This document shows, piece by piece, positions 46,473-54,926 of a stretch of DNA of 64,000 nucleotides (positions are counted from its first letter, which is position 1; each line of letters opens with the position of its first letter). The position numbers and the translations under genes were made by a program. Under the pieces are notes generated by a model. The model made no database searches, was not told the DNA's origin, and was given only the letters and a program-made list of their open reading frames with translations. This stretch comes from Cyanobacteria bacterium FACHB-502 (GTDB taxonomy: Bacteria; Cyanobacteriota; Cyanobacteriia; Elainellales; Elainellaceae). The DNA lies in contig JACJNZ010000022.1 of NCBI GenBank assembly GCA_014695325.1, forward strand, positions 62,001 through 126,000, in the 5' to 3' direction.

Positions 46473-46495
46473 TGTCAAATTTAAGGAATTTGACA
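46473..46495. promoter_or_regulatory. Perfect palindromic site TGTCAAATT-N5-AATTTGACA
   Basis: Arms TGTCAAATT (46473-46481) and AATTTGACA (46487-46495) are exact reverse complements around TAAGG. The size and shape fit a dimeric regulator operator. It lies about 480 bp upstream of the TIGR03279 start. The half-site recurs at 46602 and in direct repeats up to 46653. Confidence 0.6.
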
Positions 46496-46565
46496 GATTA
46501 AAAACGGAAAAATGCCAGTCTGTCTCCGCTCTTTCACTGCCTGTAGCAAATTCACAGCAAAATAA

Positions 46566-46594
46566 GAGGCTTTGCTTCAATACTTTAAAGCCTC
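46566..46594 (-). terminator. Hairpin followed by T-rich tract, possible cyAbrB terminator
   Basis: GAGGCTTT (46566-46573) pairs perfectly with AAAGCCTC (46587-46594), with a 13-nt loop. On the minus strand it is followed by TTATTTTG. It lies about 200 bp after the cyAbrB stop codon. The 8-bp stem is good but the T tract is imperfect. Confidence 0.4.
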
Positions 46595-46611
46595 CCGGTT
46601 CGTCAAATTAC

Positions 46612-46653
46612 CTTGTCGGGCTTATCTTGTCAGGCTTATTTTGTCAAACTTTT
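46612..46653. repeat. Three 14-bp iterons with TTGTC core
   Basis: The units CTTGTCGGGCTTAT, CTTGTCAGGCTTAT and TTTGTCAAACTTTT follow each other directly. A further GTC core at 46602 (CGTCAAATTA) is spaced 13 bp before. The cores resemble the half-site of the palindrome at 46473, which hints at one binding protein for all. Confidence 0.65.
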
Positions 46654-46794
46654 CGCGTTCATCCGTCAGGATGAAGATTAGCTAGAAAAGTGTCATGAGG
46701 TTTGACAGAAGCGACCCTCCTGCCAAATTTGCTTTGCCTCAGACACTTCTCAACTTTGCAAGATTTTGTTTTCCAGAATCAAACCTTCAAGGCT

Positions 46795-47184
46795 TTATTC
46801 CTCGAAATCCTCGCCTTCAAGTTGCTTTAAGCGAATGTGTTTCCGACCGAGAGAGATTTCAAATTCATCTCCTGGCTTCAAATCCATTTGCTTGGTATAG
46901 GCAGCCCCAATCAGCAGATTACCATTTGCCTGAACCGTAATTCGATAGCTGGCACTGCGTCCACCACGACCGTTGCTGCCCTGCTTGCCATCGAGTTCAA
47001 TCTCTTTTGCTTCCAGAAGGGCATTGTAGAACTTCATCATGTTGACGCGCTCTACGCCATTTTTGGTAATGGTGTAATAGCCACACTCTTTCGCCTTTTC
47101 TTCTTTGCTGACGTGCTCTAGTTCTTTAACCTTCGTCAGAAGGGCTTCTCCGGTTAAAGGCTCTATCTTTTTCTTTTTACTCAT
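46795..47184 (-). CDS. cyAbrB-family transcriptional regulator
   Basis: This is a cyanobacterial AbrB-like protein of about 129 residues. The family-typical N-terminus is EPLTGEALLTKVKELEHVSK. The DNA-binding AbrB-like part is C-terminal here (NLLIGAAYTKQMDLKPGDEF, then EISLGRKHIRLKQLEGEDFEE), the arrangement that sets cyAbrB apart from Bacillus AbrB. These proteins control carbon/nitrogen balance genes. An upstream ATG at 47202 would add MIQPKR; MSKKKKIEPL at 47184 is preferred by similarity, but neither has a clear ribosome-binding site. Confidence 0.9.
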   Translation of the reverse strand: MSKKKKIEPLTGEALLTKVKELEHVSKEEKAKECGYYTITKNGVERVNMMKFYNALLEAKEIELDGKQGSNGRGGRSASYRITVQANGNLLIGAAYTKQMDLKPGDEFEISLGRKHIRLKQLEGEDFEE

Positions 47185-47221
47185 TCGTTTGGGCTGGATC
47201 ATTGATTAGGAACGGTGGCAC

Positions 47222-47264
47222 CTCACAGTGAGATACTGCCATGAGAGACTCCTGTGAGATACTA
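47222..47264. promoter_or_regulatory. Short palindrome and direct repeats upstream of cyAbrB
   Basis: CTCACAGTGAG (47222-47232) is a perfect 5-1-5 palindrome. The string GTGAGATACT overlaps it at 47228 and recurs about 26 bp further on. The position just upstream of the cyAbrB start could allow autoregulation. The rest of the gap to 47793 (about 530 bp) holds the promoter areas of cyAbrB and the Rrf2-type gene and no credible ORF. Confidence 0.35.
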
Positions 47265-47793
47265 CGATGGAATACAATTTCGCTGATAATCTCGCTATAG
47301 ATAATTCTGTCATCATTCATCTATCGCTTTGCATCAGCTTTTGAATCTATATTACCGTGGTCAGTCAACTTTTTTCCATGTGATTTGTATTAAAATGCAA
47401 GCTTTTTGATCGACTCAAATGATTTTGACTTTACTAATCCTGATCGATCGTTCTAGCATTACAGAGTCATATTACAAATCTGGATCACCCTGCTCAGGAA
47501 CTAAAAGGTTTCAATATAGCGCAGGTCTGAAAAAGCGGATTACTTTTTTTCTCATGAACTCAGCATCATGCTGCTTGTCCGCCCTCAATAATTTCGGTTT
47601 TAAATAGGCAGGGTCAGCGTTCACCCTAGTTCATCGATTCGCTCCAATAGACAACTCCTTGGGGCTGTCCCTTCCAATTGATAATCAAGCGAAAAAACGA
47701 TTCATTCAGCCTGATCGATAATAGAGTGGCCGCAATCCGATCGCTGCCTTTTCGTAATTGAATTTTATTAAGGATGGCTTATTTAAGGATTGA

Positions 47794-48237
47794 ATGAAGC
47801 TCACCACTCGCGGACACTACAGCGTCAAAGCCCTGCTCGACTTAAGCTTTCAGCCCCGATATCAGCCCACTTCTGTTCGGGCAATTGCTCAACGCCAGGA
47901 CATTCCCGCTCCCTATCTCGAGAAACTGTTAATTGAGCTGCGGCGTGCCGGACTCGTGGAATCGGTGCGCGGGTCTCAGGGGGGCTACAAACTGGCACGT
48001 CTTCCCGCCCAAATTTCCCTCGGTCATATCCTGGAAGCCGTCGGTGAAACGATCGAACCCCTGCCGCGCCTCACACCCGAAGCCAATCAGGTAGAAGATT
48101 GGGTGACATTTACCCTCTGGCAGCGACTTCACACCAAATTAAAAGAAGCTCTCTATAGCATTACCCTCGAAGACCTGTACTACGATGCCCGCAGTCGGCA
48201 GGCAGCTCAGGGCGAATCCGCTAGCTTTGTGGTTTAA
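47794..48237 (+). CDS. Rrf2-family transcriptional regulator without cysteines
   Basis: This 147-residue winged-HTH protein starts with the family pattern MKLTTRGHYSVKALLDLSFQ. It continues with SVRAIAQRQDIPAPYLEKLL and GLVESVRGSQGGYKLAR. IscR/NsrR-type members bind a 2Fe-2S cluster through three cysteines after the wing, but this protein has no cysteine at all. It therefore cannot be a classical FeS sensor. It lies upstream of rplU-rpmA by about 220 bp on the same strand, with no clear link to them. Confidence 0.88.
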   Translation: MKLTTRGHYSVKALLDLSFQPRYQPTSVRAIAQRQDIPAPYLEKLLIELRRAGLVESVRGSQGGYKLARLPAQISLGHILEAVGETIEPLPRLTPEANQVEDWVTFTLWQRLHTKLKEALYSITLEDLYYDARSRQAAQGESASFVV

Positions 48238-48352
48238 TTCCGATTTAAACTTGACACTCCCCACTTCAATTCGCGAGAATGGTCTCTTGGCGTTTAATCG
48301 CTCGGACCAGGTTTAACGGCAAAATGCCCGGACTGCTTGGCGATCGCTCTGC

Positions 48353-48380
48353 AAAAAATGCTGAGTAAAAAATGCTGAGT
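48353..48380. repeat. Perfect 14-bp tandem duplication upstream of rplU
   Basis: AAAAAATGCTGAGT occurs twice back to back, 81 bp before the rplU start. It probably reflects slippage in the leader; its effect on rplU expression is unknown. Confidence 0.75.
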
Positions 48381-48460
48381 AAAGCGTGTTGATAAGGGAG
48401 GGCTGATACCCTGACCGATCGCGCTCCTGGCTACCTGTACGGCAATCTTTGAGGAATATC

Positions 48461-48856
48461 ATGACATACGCAATTATTGAAACGGGCGGCAAGCAGTTTC
48501 GGGTCGAACCCGGTCGCTTCTACGATGTTGAGCGGCTCGCCGTTGATACAGATGGGGCAGTGACGATCGATCGCGTTCTCTTTGTCGAAAACGATGGGGA
48601 GATTTCGATCGGGCAGCCAATGGTTACAGGGGCAACGGTAGAGGCAACGGTGCTGCGTCATTTTCGCGGACGGAAGGTGCTGATCTACAAAATGAAGCCT
48701 AAGAAAAAGACTCGCAAAAAGCGGGGACACCGTCAGGAAATTACGCGCCTGATGATCAATTCGATCTCGCTAAATGGTGCGATCGTGGCGGGAAGGGCAG
48801 CGGCTCAAGCAGCATCTGAGGCTGAAGCAGCACCCGAAGCGGTAGCCGCCGAATAA
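48461..48856 (+). CDS. rplU: 50S ribosomal protein L21
   Basis: This protein of about 131 residues starts MTYAIIETGGKQFRV, the standard L21 N-terminus. GAGG at 48451-48454 is the ribosome-binding site for ATG 48461; an in-frame ATG at 48449 is too early. KMKPKKKTRKKRGHRQ is the 23S rRNA-binding part. The C-terminus has an Ala/Glu-rich extension (SEAEAAPEAVAAE) that is longer than in E. coli. It is followed by rpmA 94 bp later, the usual L21-L27 order. Confidence 0.97.
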   Translation: MTYAIIETGGKQFRVEPGRFYDVERLAVDTDGAVTIDRVLFVENDGEISIGQPMVTGATVEATVLRHFRGRKVLIYKMKPKKKTRKKRGHRQEITRLMINSISLNGAIVAGRAAAQAASEAEAAPEAVAAE

Positions 48857-48950
48857 TTCGGGCTAAACTCGATCGCAGGCAGTTCGCATTCATTCTGAAT
48901 CAGGATTTATCCTGGTCAAAGTTCTACCCTAGTCAACATTCGAGGAAACG

Positions 48951-49238
48951 ATGGCTCACAAAAAAGGGACGGGCAGTACCCGTAACGGTCGAGATTCTAA
49001 TGCTCAACGGCTGGGCGTGAAGCGCTTTGGTGGTCAGGTTGTGCGTGCTGGCAATATCCTGGTACGGCAACGGGGCACGAAGTTTCACCCCGGCGTCAAC
49101 GTTGGGCGCGGCAACGACGACACGCTGTTTGCCCTGGTCGATGGCGTGGTCACTTTTGAACGCAAAGGCAAGAGCCGCCAAAAGATTAGCGTTTATCCGG
49201 CTCCTGCAACGGCTCCGGTTGAAGCGGCAATGGTTTAA
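48951..49238 (+). CDS. rpmA: 50S ribosomal protein L27
   Basis: This is a 95-residue protein. [20 protein letters not shown] is the conserved L27 N-terminus that reaches into the peptidyl-transferase centre, with no cleavable leader of the Firmicutes type. [20 protein letters not shown] is the family signature. A GAGGAAAC sequence lies before the ATG. A strong terminator follows about 100 bp downstream. Confidence 0.97.
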   Translation: MAHKKGTGSTRNGRDSNAQRLGVKRFGGQVVRAGNILVRQRGTKFHPGVNVGRGNDDTLFALVDGVVTFERKGKSRQKISVYPAPATAPVEAAMV

Positions 49239-49336
49239 TCCCAGGCTGTACTGGCTTAATTCTGAGAATTAAATTTCAGTTTGAAATTCAGTTTCACAGC
49301 TTGAATACTCACCGCTTGAATACATTTGACATTGGA

Positions 49337-49364
49337 GGGTAGGCTCATGGGTCTGCCCTTTTTT
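49337..49364 (+). terminator. Rho-independent terminator of rplU-rpmA
   Basis: GGGTAGG (49337-49343) pairs with TCTGCCC (49352-49358) with two G-T wobbles and an 8-nt loop, directly followed by TTTTTT. It ends the ribosomal operon. Confidence 0.75.
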
Positions 49365-49453
49365 GTTTCATGAACCTTTATGACAAGAACCTTTATTCAA
49401 TTTATAAATTGAACAGCCTTCCCCTCATCGCCCAACCCCTTTTCCCGGAGCGT

Positions 49454-50500
49454 CTACCCCTGTGCCTTGTCCTGAACCTGCGTTGATTGCAGGAAAGTGT
49501 CTAGATCCGAGAAGAGCCCGGCATAGGTTTGGGTTGGCAGATCATAACCTTTAAGATGTACCGTTTTGGGGATAAAGACTTCGGGTTTCACTCCTGCCTC
49601 AACGAGATAGCGATAGGTCGTTTCTCCTAAGGCAATATCCATCCCAATTTGCTTTGTAGAAGACTCTAGCCGAAAGGCAGCATTTACCGTGTCACCCAGG
49701 GCGGTATAGTCGGGTCGATCGCCTGTGCCCGTATTGCCGACCATTGCGTATCCGGTATTCAGCCCTGCACCAATGCGAATCGGAGCAGGAAGCGGATAGG
49801 TTTCGTGAAGCTGACTCGTCATTTTGTGTAGAGTACTGAGGGCATGGGCAACCCGCATCATTTCACCCGGACTGATGCCCTGCGCGCCGTGAATCCAAAC
49901 TGCCATTACCGCATCGCCGATATATTTATCGACCCAGCTTCCATAATCGCGAATAATATCACCTGCACAGCGAAACCAGGTTCCAATTACTTCCGACAGT
50001 ACTTTTTCGTCAATCTGGCGCGTCATGCCTGAAAAGTTGCGAATGTCTACAACCAGCACGGAAATCAGGCGACGGACATGCAGCGTAGCGGTAGCAGTAA
50101 ATTCTTGAGAGTCATTGCCCAGAGTTGGGGCACTGGAATCAGAATTGGGAGCAAAAAACTCTAGCTCGGTTTGCCCAAACGTGAGCCGATCACCATTTTG
50201 CAGCGTCACAGGAACACTGACTCTCCGCCCATTGACAAAAGAACCATTGCGACTGCCCAGATCGATCAGATAAAAATCGCCAGTTTCCATTTGCTGAAGC
50301 AGCGCGTGGTTTCGGGAGATCCAGCGATCGGGCAAGACAAAGTTATTGTCGTCGCCTCGCCCGACTCTCCAGCAGTTGCTCCCAACAAGTGAAAAGTAGC
50401 GGTTTCCCGACTCTGTATGCAGGATTAGATGGGGAACAGACTGTCCATTCACAGCAGTTTCACAGACCGTATTGTTGCCGTGTGACGCATTCTGACGCAT
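49454..50500 (-). CDS. FHA-domain adenylate/guanylate cyclase
   Basis: This is a 348-residue protein. The FHA domain is at about residues 35-115 (WRVGRGDDNNFVLPDRWISR, then RNGSFVNGRRV), which binds phospho-Thr. The class III cyclase domain is at about 145-325: LVVDIRNFSGM supplies the first metal Asp, VDKYIGDAVMAVW the second, and TALGDTVNAAFRLES the transition-state residues. The substrate-specifying residues were not aligned, so ATP versus GTP is open. It may link Ser/Thr phosphorylation to cyclic nucleotide signalling. It converges on rpmA. Confidence 0.92.
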   Translation of the reverse strand: MRQNASHGNNTVCETAVNGQSVPHLILHTESGNRYFSLVGSNCWRVGRGDDNNFVLPDRWISRNHALLQQMETGDFYLIDLGSRNGSFVNGRRVSVPVTLQNGDRLTFGQTELEFFAPNSDSSAPTLGNDSQEFTATATLHVRRLISVLVVDIRNFSGMTRQIDEKVLSEVIGTWFRCAGDIIRDYGSWVDKYIGDAVMAVWIHGAQGISPGEMMRVAHALSTLHKMTSQLHETYPLPAPIRIGAGLNTGYAMVGNTGTGDRPDYTALGDTVNAAFRLESSTKQIGMDIALGETTYRYLVEAGVKPEVFIPKTVHLKGYDLPTQTYAGLFSDLDTFLQSTQVQDKAQG

Positions 50501-50715
50501 TTGCTCGGCTACAGGACTCTCAGCCTTTGAATTATAGAGAGCCTTGCGTCAAATATAATCCGCGTTGATCAGGATTTTTCCCCTTTAATCTAACCTACCT
50601 ATCATTTAGGACTATATTTTTTCTGCGATCGGTTTGATGAGTTGCAAGACAAAGCAATCACAATCGGTTTATACCGAACTTATTGCAAAACCTGAATTAT
50701 TTTGCTACACGAGCA

Positions 50716-51453
50716 TCACAGTACGGAGATTGCAGCCAGCCAGAATAGCCCATCTACCAGAATCGTACTCAAAACTGCACCGCCTAAAGTCCACCAGTGA
50801 AGCTGTTGTGACCGCAGCGGTAAACCTCCGACCAGCAGCAGCACAGATCCCAACCCGATCGCCCAACTTATTCCCCAGGGCGTTTGCATTTGAGTGATCG
50901 CGCTCTGGAAAATGGGCTCCATTAGATGAGGCTCAACCTGCACAAGCTGCCGCCACTGCGGAATCAGGTTGACTGCATAAAAATAGGCATCGGTCATGGC
51001 AGTGCCAAACAGCGACCCTAGATAAAACCAGTTACCAATGCGGTCTTGCCCGCGCCGTAAACCTGCGATCGCAAAAGGCAGCCCAACGGATTCGACTGGC
51101 AAATGCAGCAACGGCTCCCATCGCAGCCAACCCCAGTAGATCGAACCTGCTAGCCATGTCCAGGTAAAGCCCATGAGCAGATCCCCCCATTCCGCTGACC
51201 GGGGACGCGATCGCAGCCATGCACTGAGCCAGAACCAGCCGCCCGTCATCACTAGGCTAAACCAAGGAGCCGATCGCACCAAGGGAGCCTGAAAAAACAC
51301 CGGGATCGACACCAGGAAGGCAGAAGCCAGCAGGAATCGCCAGGTTAAGGGCAGCCGCTCAATGAGCGGAATTGAAATTGGGAGTTCTTCCAGTCCGGCA
51401 GACTCAAGCGGACTCGACAGGGAATACAGCTTTCTTGAAGACAAGGGGTACAA
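50716..51453 (-). CDS. DUF3120 membrane protein
   Basis: This is a 245-residue integral membrane protein with about six hydrophobic helices. The segment GSIYWGWLRWEPLLHLPVES, then GLRRGQDRIGNWFYLGSLFG and TDAYFYAVNLIPQWRQLVQV is the signature of DUF3120, a family found in cyanobacteria with no known function. The N-terminal ~30 residues are hydrophilic and cytoplasmic. It is divergent from uppP. Confidence 0.85.
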   Translation of the reverse strand: MYPLSSRKLYSLSSPLESAGLEELPISIPLIERLPLTWRFLLASAFLVSIPVFFQAPLVRSAPWFSLVMTGGWFWLSAWLRSRPRSAEWGDLLMGFTWTWLAGSIYWGWLRWEPLLHLPVESVGLPFAIAGLRRGQDRIGNWFYLGSLFGTAMTDAYFYAVNLIPQWRQLVQVEPHLMEPIFQSAITQMQTPWGISWAIGLGSVLLLVGGLPLRSQQLHWWTLGGAVLSTILVDGLFWLAAISVL

Positions 51454-51730
51454 CGGCTTTTCTAATCTTTTAGTTCAACTTTTTTAACATATCACAAATT
51501 TATCCCCCTGGGGGGCATCCGCGTGAAGATAATTTTGCGATTGCCCTTCGGATTTTTAGGCTGACCTAAAATTTTGCTGAAGACGATCGCGCAAGGCAGC
51601 ATAAGTACCAGGAAGCCTGTAAGCTGAACGAGAACAGAACTGTTCTTGTACCGCTTTTGATTGCTGCTTTTGCTTGTCTATAGCTGTCCGGAGCTGTCCG
51701 GTACGTCAGAACTGATACGAGAGAACTGTT

Positions 51731-52549
51731 GTGGAACTAATTCAAGAACTTTTTCAAGCCGTGGTTTTGGGTCTTGTGCAGGGAATTACCGAATTCCTAC
51801 CCATCAGCAGCACTGCCCATTTATTAATTGTGACGCAGTTATTTGGTTGGACTGCCCTCGGACAAAAGTATTTTGTCGATGCAATTCAGTTTGGCAGCGT
51901 GATCGCGGTCACTTTCTACTTCTGGAAAGATATTCAGAAAATCCTGTCGGGCGCATGGCAGGCATTTCAGCAGAAAGACTGGGGGCGGGAAGAATGGAAG
52001 TTGCTGGTGGGTATTGCGATCGGGACAATTCCCGCGCTGGCAGTCGGCTATGCGGTTAAAGATATTGTGCCGGAAAGCGCGGTTGTGATCGCAATTACGT
52101 CGATCGTGATGGCGTTGCTGCTGGGTTTTGCTGAGAAAGTGGGTAGCCGGAAGCGCGGCTTTGACGACCTGCAAACGCGAGATGGCATTCTGGTGGGCTT
52201 AGGGCAGATGATCGCGCTGATTCCAGGGGCTTCGCGATCGGGGTCAACGCTCACAACCGCTCTTTTTTTGGGATTAGAACGCCAGACGGCAGCACGGTTT
52301 TCTTTTCTGCTGGGTATTCCGACGCTGGCGATCGCGACTCTGTTTCAGGCAAGAAAAGCGTTTGGCAGTCTGGACAGTTTGCTGGCGTTGCTTGTCGGCA
52401 TTGTCTCGACGTTTATCTTTTCCTACCTGGCGATCGCCTGGTTACTGCGGTATTTGCAGAATAAGAATACCTGGGTGTTTGTCTGGTATCGTCTGGCGTT
52501 TGGTGCAGTTTTGCTGCTCTCGGTTGCTGCTGACGTGTTGCAGCGTTAG
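51731..52549 (+). CDS. uppP: Undecaprenyl-diphosphatase (UppP/BacA)
   Basis: This is a 272-residue polytopic membrane enzyme with a GTG start. The catalytic motifs are GITEFLPISSTAHL (residues about 18-31) and PGASRSGSTLT. It recycles undecaprenyl pyrophosphate to the monophosphate carrier for peptidoglycan and other envelope glycans. Its TAG overlaps the convergent sodC stop codon by a few bases, so the two transcripts must overlap at their 3' ends. Confidence 0.95.
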   Translation: MELIQELFQAVVLGLVQGITEFLPISSTAHLLIVTQLFGWTALGQKYFVDAIQFGSVIAVTFYFWKDIQKILSGAWQAFQQKDWGREEWKLLVGIAIGTIPALAVGYAVKDIVPESAVVIAITSIVMALLLGFAEKVGSRKRGFDDLQTRDGILVGLGQMIALIPGASRSGSTLTTALFLGLERQTAARFSFLLGIPTLAIATLFQARKAFGSLDSLLALLVGIVSTFIFSYLAIAWLLRYLQNKNTWVFVWYRLAFGAVLLLSVAADVLQR

Positions 52550-53091
52550 GTTGTGGGGGTAATCGTGCCGCAGCCGATTCTACCGCCTGCATTGCCCGTC
52601 GGCTGTCCAAAATCGTCGGCTTTTTCGTGCAGGATTACGGCTCGTCCGGCGATTGGGTAGTCTCCGTTGCTGAGGGTGAGTCCGGGCAGCGTGGCGCGGT
52701 AGGTTGCCCGACCCTGACTGATTTCAACGTTGCCCAGATCCCCAGCATGGGCATTGGCAAAGCCATCCCGAACCAGTAATCCATGCTTAACGTTGTCGGG
52801 ATTGTAATGTCCCCCGGCAGCATTTCCTTCGTCTGCACAGCTCCCAGACTCATGGACGTGAAAGCCGTGTATGCCGTCAGGAGCCTGAGTCAGGTTTGCT
52901 TCAATTTCCAGTCCGGCATCGGTTTCCTTAAAGTTCACAACGCCCGCAACGGTTGCGGGATCGCTTGTACCCTGAAGAATTGCCTGCGCTGTGCCTGCGT
53001 TCGGGGTCGGCTGCTGGTTGCAAGCCAGCGTCATCATTAGCAGCAGAACGGTTCCCAGTCTGGTTATCCATCTCCAAATTAAATTTGCCAT
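52546..53091 (-). CDS. sodC: Cu/Zn superoxide dismutase, lipoprotein form
   Basis: This is a 181-residue protein. The N-terminal signal ends in a lipobox-like LACN (TVLLLMMTLAC), so it is probably a periplasmic lipoprotein. Metal ligands are in GFHVHESGSC, AAGGHYNPDN, FANAHAGDLGN and VILHEKADDFGQ; the C-terminal NAGGRIGCGTI completes the disulfide. It removes superoxide in the periplasm. Cu/Zn SOD is less common in cyanobacteria than Fe, Mn or Ni types. Confidence 0.93.
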   Translation of the reverse strand: MANLIWRWITRLGTVLLLMMTLACNQQPTPNAGTAQAILQGTSDPATVAGVVNFKETDAGLEIEANLTQAPDGIHGFHVHESGSCADEGNAAGGHYNPDNVKHGLLVRDGFANAHAGDLGNVEISQGRATYRATLPGLTLSNGDYPIAGRAVILHEKADDFGQPTGNAGGRIGCGTITPTT

Positions 53092-53151
53092 CGGTTCTTC
53101 AATCCTATTTTTAGATTGGTGAACCTATTGTCGATGAGCCGTCGCAGGTTT

Positions 53152-54291
53152 TCAACCGGGATACCAGATCGACTCTACCTGTCGGGCAACTTGCAAGGCA
53201 CGATCGCGATTGCCTTCATCGAGCAAAACCGTGACGTGACCTAATTTTCGACCAGGGCGCGATTGCGATTTGCCGTACCAATAAAGGTGCGATCGGGGAA
53301 TTTGAGCGATCTGCTGCCGTTTTTCCAAGTAATCTGACGCTGCCGTTTCGTAGCCCAGCAAATTCACCATTACCGCTCCATTCACGGTCAGAGCAGGACT
53401 TCCAAGGGGCAAACCGCCAACTGTGCGAAGCTGCTGCTCAAACTGCGAGGTGATGCAGGCATCCAGCGAATAGTGCCCTGAATTGTGGGTGCGGGGAGCC
53501 GTTTCATTCACCAGCACTTTACCGTCCTGCGTTAGAAAAAACTCAATGCCCATTATGCCCACGTAGTTCAGTGCCTTCAACAGCGATCGGGCGATCGATT
53601 CCACCTGCTCCACAACGGATAAATCAAACTCGGGTGTGACAATCACGCGCTGACAGACCTGATTTTCCTGCTGGGTTTCCACCACGGGATAGACAACAAT
53701 TTCCCCAGTTTGCGATCGAGCCACCATGACTGCCAACTCGCGATCGAAGGGCACAAATTCCTCCAGCACCCAGTGAGACAGCGGATTGGCAACCGAAATT
53801 TTTTGCAGGACAGCTTCTAGGACAGCTCGATCGCGGCAGATAAACGTGCCCTGTCCGTCATAGCCCAGTCGTCGGGACTTGAGAACTACGGGGTAGGCAT
53901 CGGGCAATTGGGCAGGATCAAAGGCGGCAAAGGCGGGCGTGGGAAGACCCCGATCGCGCAAAAAGCATCGCTGCTCATATTTGTCCAGGAGGGGGGCAAG
54001 GGAGTCGAGGCTGGGAAAGAACCGCACCTGACTGAGAGAACGCAGTGCCTCTAAATCAACAAATTCGTTTTCAAAGGTGATCACGTCGCTAAACTCTGCC
54101 AGTTTTGCAGTTGCAGCAGCATCAGCGATCGGGGCAAAAACGGTGTGAGCGGCGATCGACACGGCAGGATCAGACGGACTGGGAGTTTGAATTGCCAGCG
54201 CGAGATTAAGTCGTTGAGCGGCATCTGCCATCATCCATGCCAATTGTCCGCCGCCGATAATGCCGATCCGCTGATTTATGGGCTGATTCAC
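53152..54291 (-). CDS. purK: N5-carboxyaminoimidazole ribonucleotide synthase
   Basis: This 379-residue ATP-grasp enzyme starts with IGIIGGGQLAWMMADAAQRL. The ATP-grasp core includes YPVVLKSRRLGYDGQGTFIC, VLEEFVPFDRELAVMVARSQ and the metal-binding end GIEFFLTQDGKVLVNETAPR with THNSGHYSLDAC. It converts AIR with bicarbonate and ATP to N5-CAIR in purine synthesis. It starts 12 bp after a pentapeptide-repeat gene on the same strand. Confidence 0.95.
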   Translation of the reverse strand: MNQPINQRIGIIGGGQLAWMMADAAQRLNLALAIQTPSPSDPAVSIAAHTVFAPIADAAATAKLAEFSDVITFENEFVDLEALRSLSQVRFFPSLDSLAPLLDKYEQRCFLRDRGLPTPAFAAFDPAQLPDAYPVVLKSRRLGYDGQGTFICRDRAVLEAVLQKISVANPLSHWVLEEFVPFDRELAVMVARSQTGEIVVYPVVETQQENQVCQRVIVTPEFDLSVVEQVESIARSLLKALNYVGIMGIEFFLTQDGKVLVNETAPRTHNSGHYSLDACITSQFEQQLRTVGGLPLGSPALTVNGAVMVNLLGYETAASDYLEKRQQIAQIPRSHLYWYGKSQSRPGRKLGHVTVLLDEGNRDRALQVARQVESIWYPG

Positions 54292-54303
54292 AGATTTTTC
54301 CTA

Positions 54304-54819
54304 CTAGCGACAGCCTAAAGATTCGCGGGTCATCACTCCCGTTTTTGGATTAATGCCGCTTGCGGACTCACACAGAGCTTTAACTTGCGCCCTGTCCAGA
54401 ATGGCATTGGTAAAGTCTGCTCCAGTAATGTCTACGTCCTCCAAGATCGATCGCAGCAAAATCGATTCGACTAATACGGCTTCCCGTAAAGATGCCCCTT
54501 TGAAATTCACCTGATCTGCCATTGCATTGGTCAGGTCTGCCCCCCGCAGGTTTGCCTTTGTCATGGTCGAAGCACTAAAGACCGCGCCTCGCACGTCTGC
54601 GTCTTCAAAATTGGTCTGCTCCAGATTGGCATTCGAGAATTCTGACCCCTGAAGCTCTTGCCCGGAAAAGTCGCGCCCTTTAAGCTGAGCATTGCTAAAT
54701 GACTGCGGTGCTGTCCAGTCTGCCCGGGCAGGAGAACACCAGAGCGTGAGCGTCATTACAAACGTCAGCAGAGCAGAAATTAACCGCTTCGCCGTTCCCC
54801 GCAGGGGTAATTGCCACAT
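54304..54819 (-). CDS. Secreted pentapeptide-repeat protein
   Basis: This protein of about 171 residues begins with a signal peptide ([20 protein letters not shown], with ARA-type cleavage before DW). It has pentapeptide repeats of the A(D/N)LxX kind ([40 protein letters not shown]) that fold as a right-handed quadrilateral helix. The frame is open to 54975, but that start overlaps the TPR gene and would hide the signal peptide; MWQLPLRG at 54819 is preferred. The likely location is the periplasm or thylakoid lumen. The function is unknown. Confidence 0.85.
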   Translation of the reverse strand: MWQLPLRGTAKRLISALLTFVMTLTLWCSPARADWTAPQSFSNAQLKGRDFSGQELQGSEFSNANLEQTNFEDADVRGAVFSASTMTKANLRGADLTNAMADQVNFKGASLREAVLVESILLRSILEDVDITGADFTNAILDRAQVKALCESASGINPKTGVMTRESLGCR

Positions 54820-54926
54820 AAAGTTTCGGGAATCAATTTTTCTATCTTGACAGATAGCGCGATCGAATTTTAGCCGATCGGTTAAAGGGAAATTTTCTTT
54901 TGCGCTGGTTCTGTCCTGGCAATATT

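Larger units (their letters stand above)
45997..46794. other. Intergenic region with repeated TTGTC motifs
   Basis: About 800 bp between two minus-strand genes with no convincing ORF. It carries one perfect 9-bp inverted repeat, a 14-bp iterated direct repeat and a long hairpin, each listed separately. Another TTTGACA occurrence lies near 46699. The first part (45997-46370) shows nothing special and should hold the promoter of the TIGR03279 gene. Confidence 0.45.
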
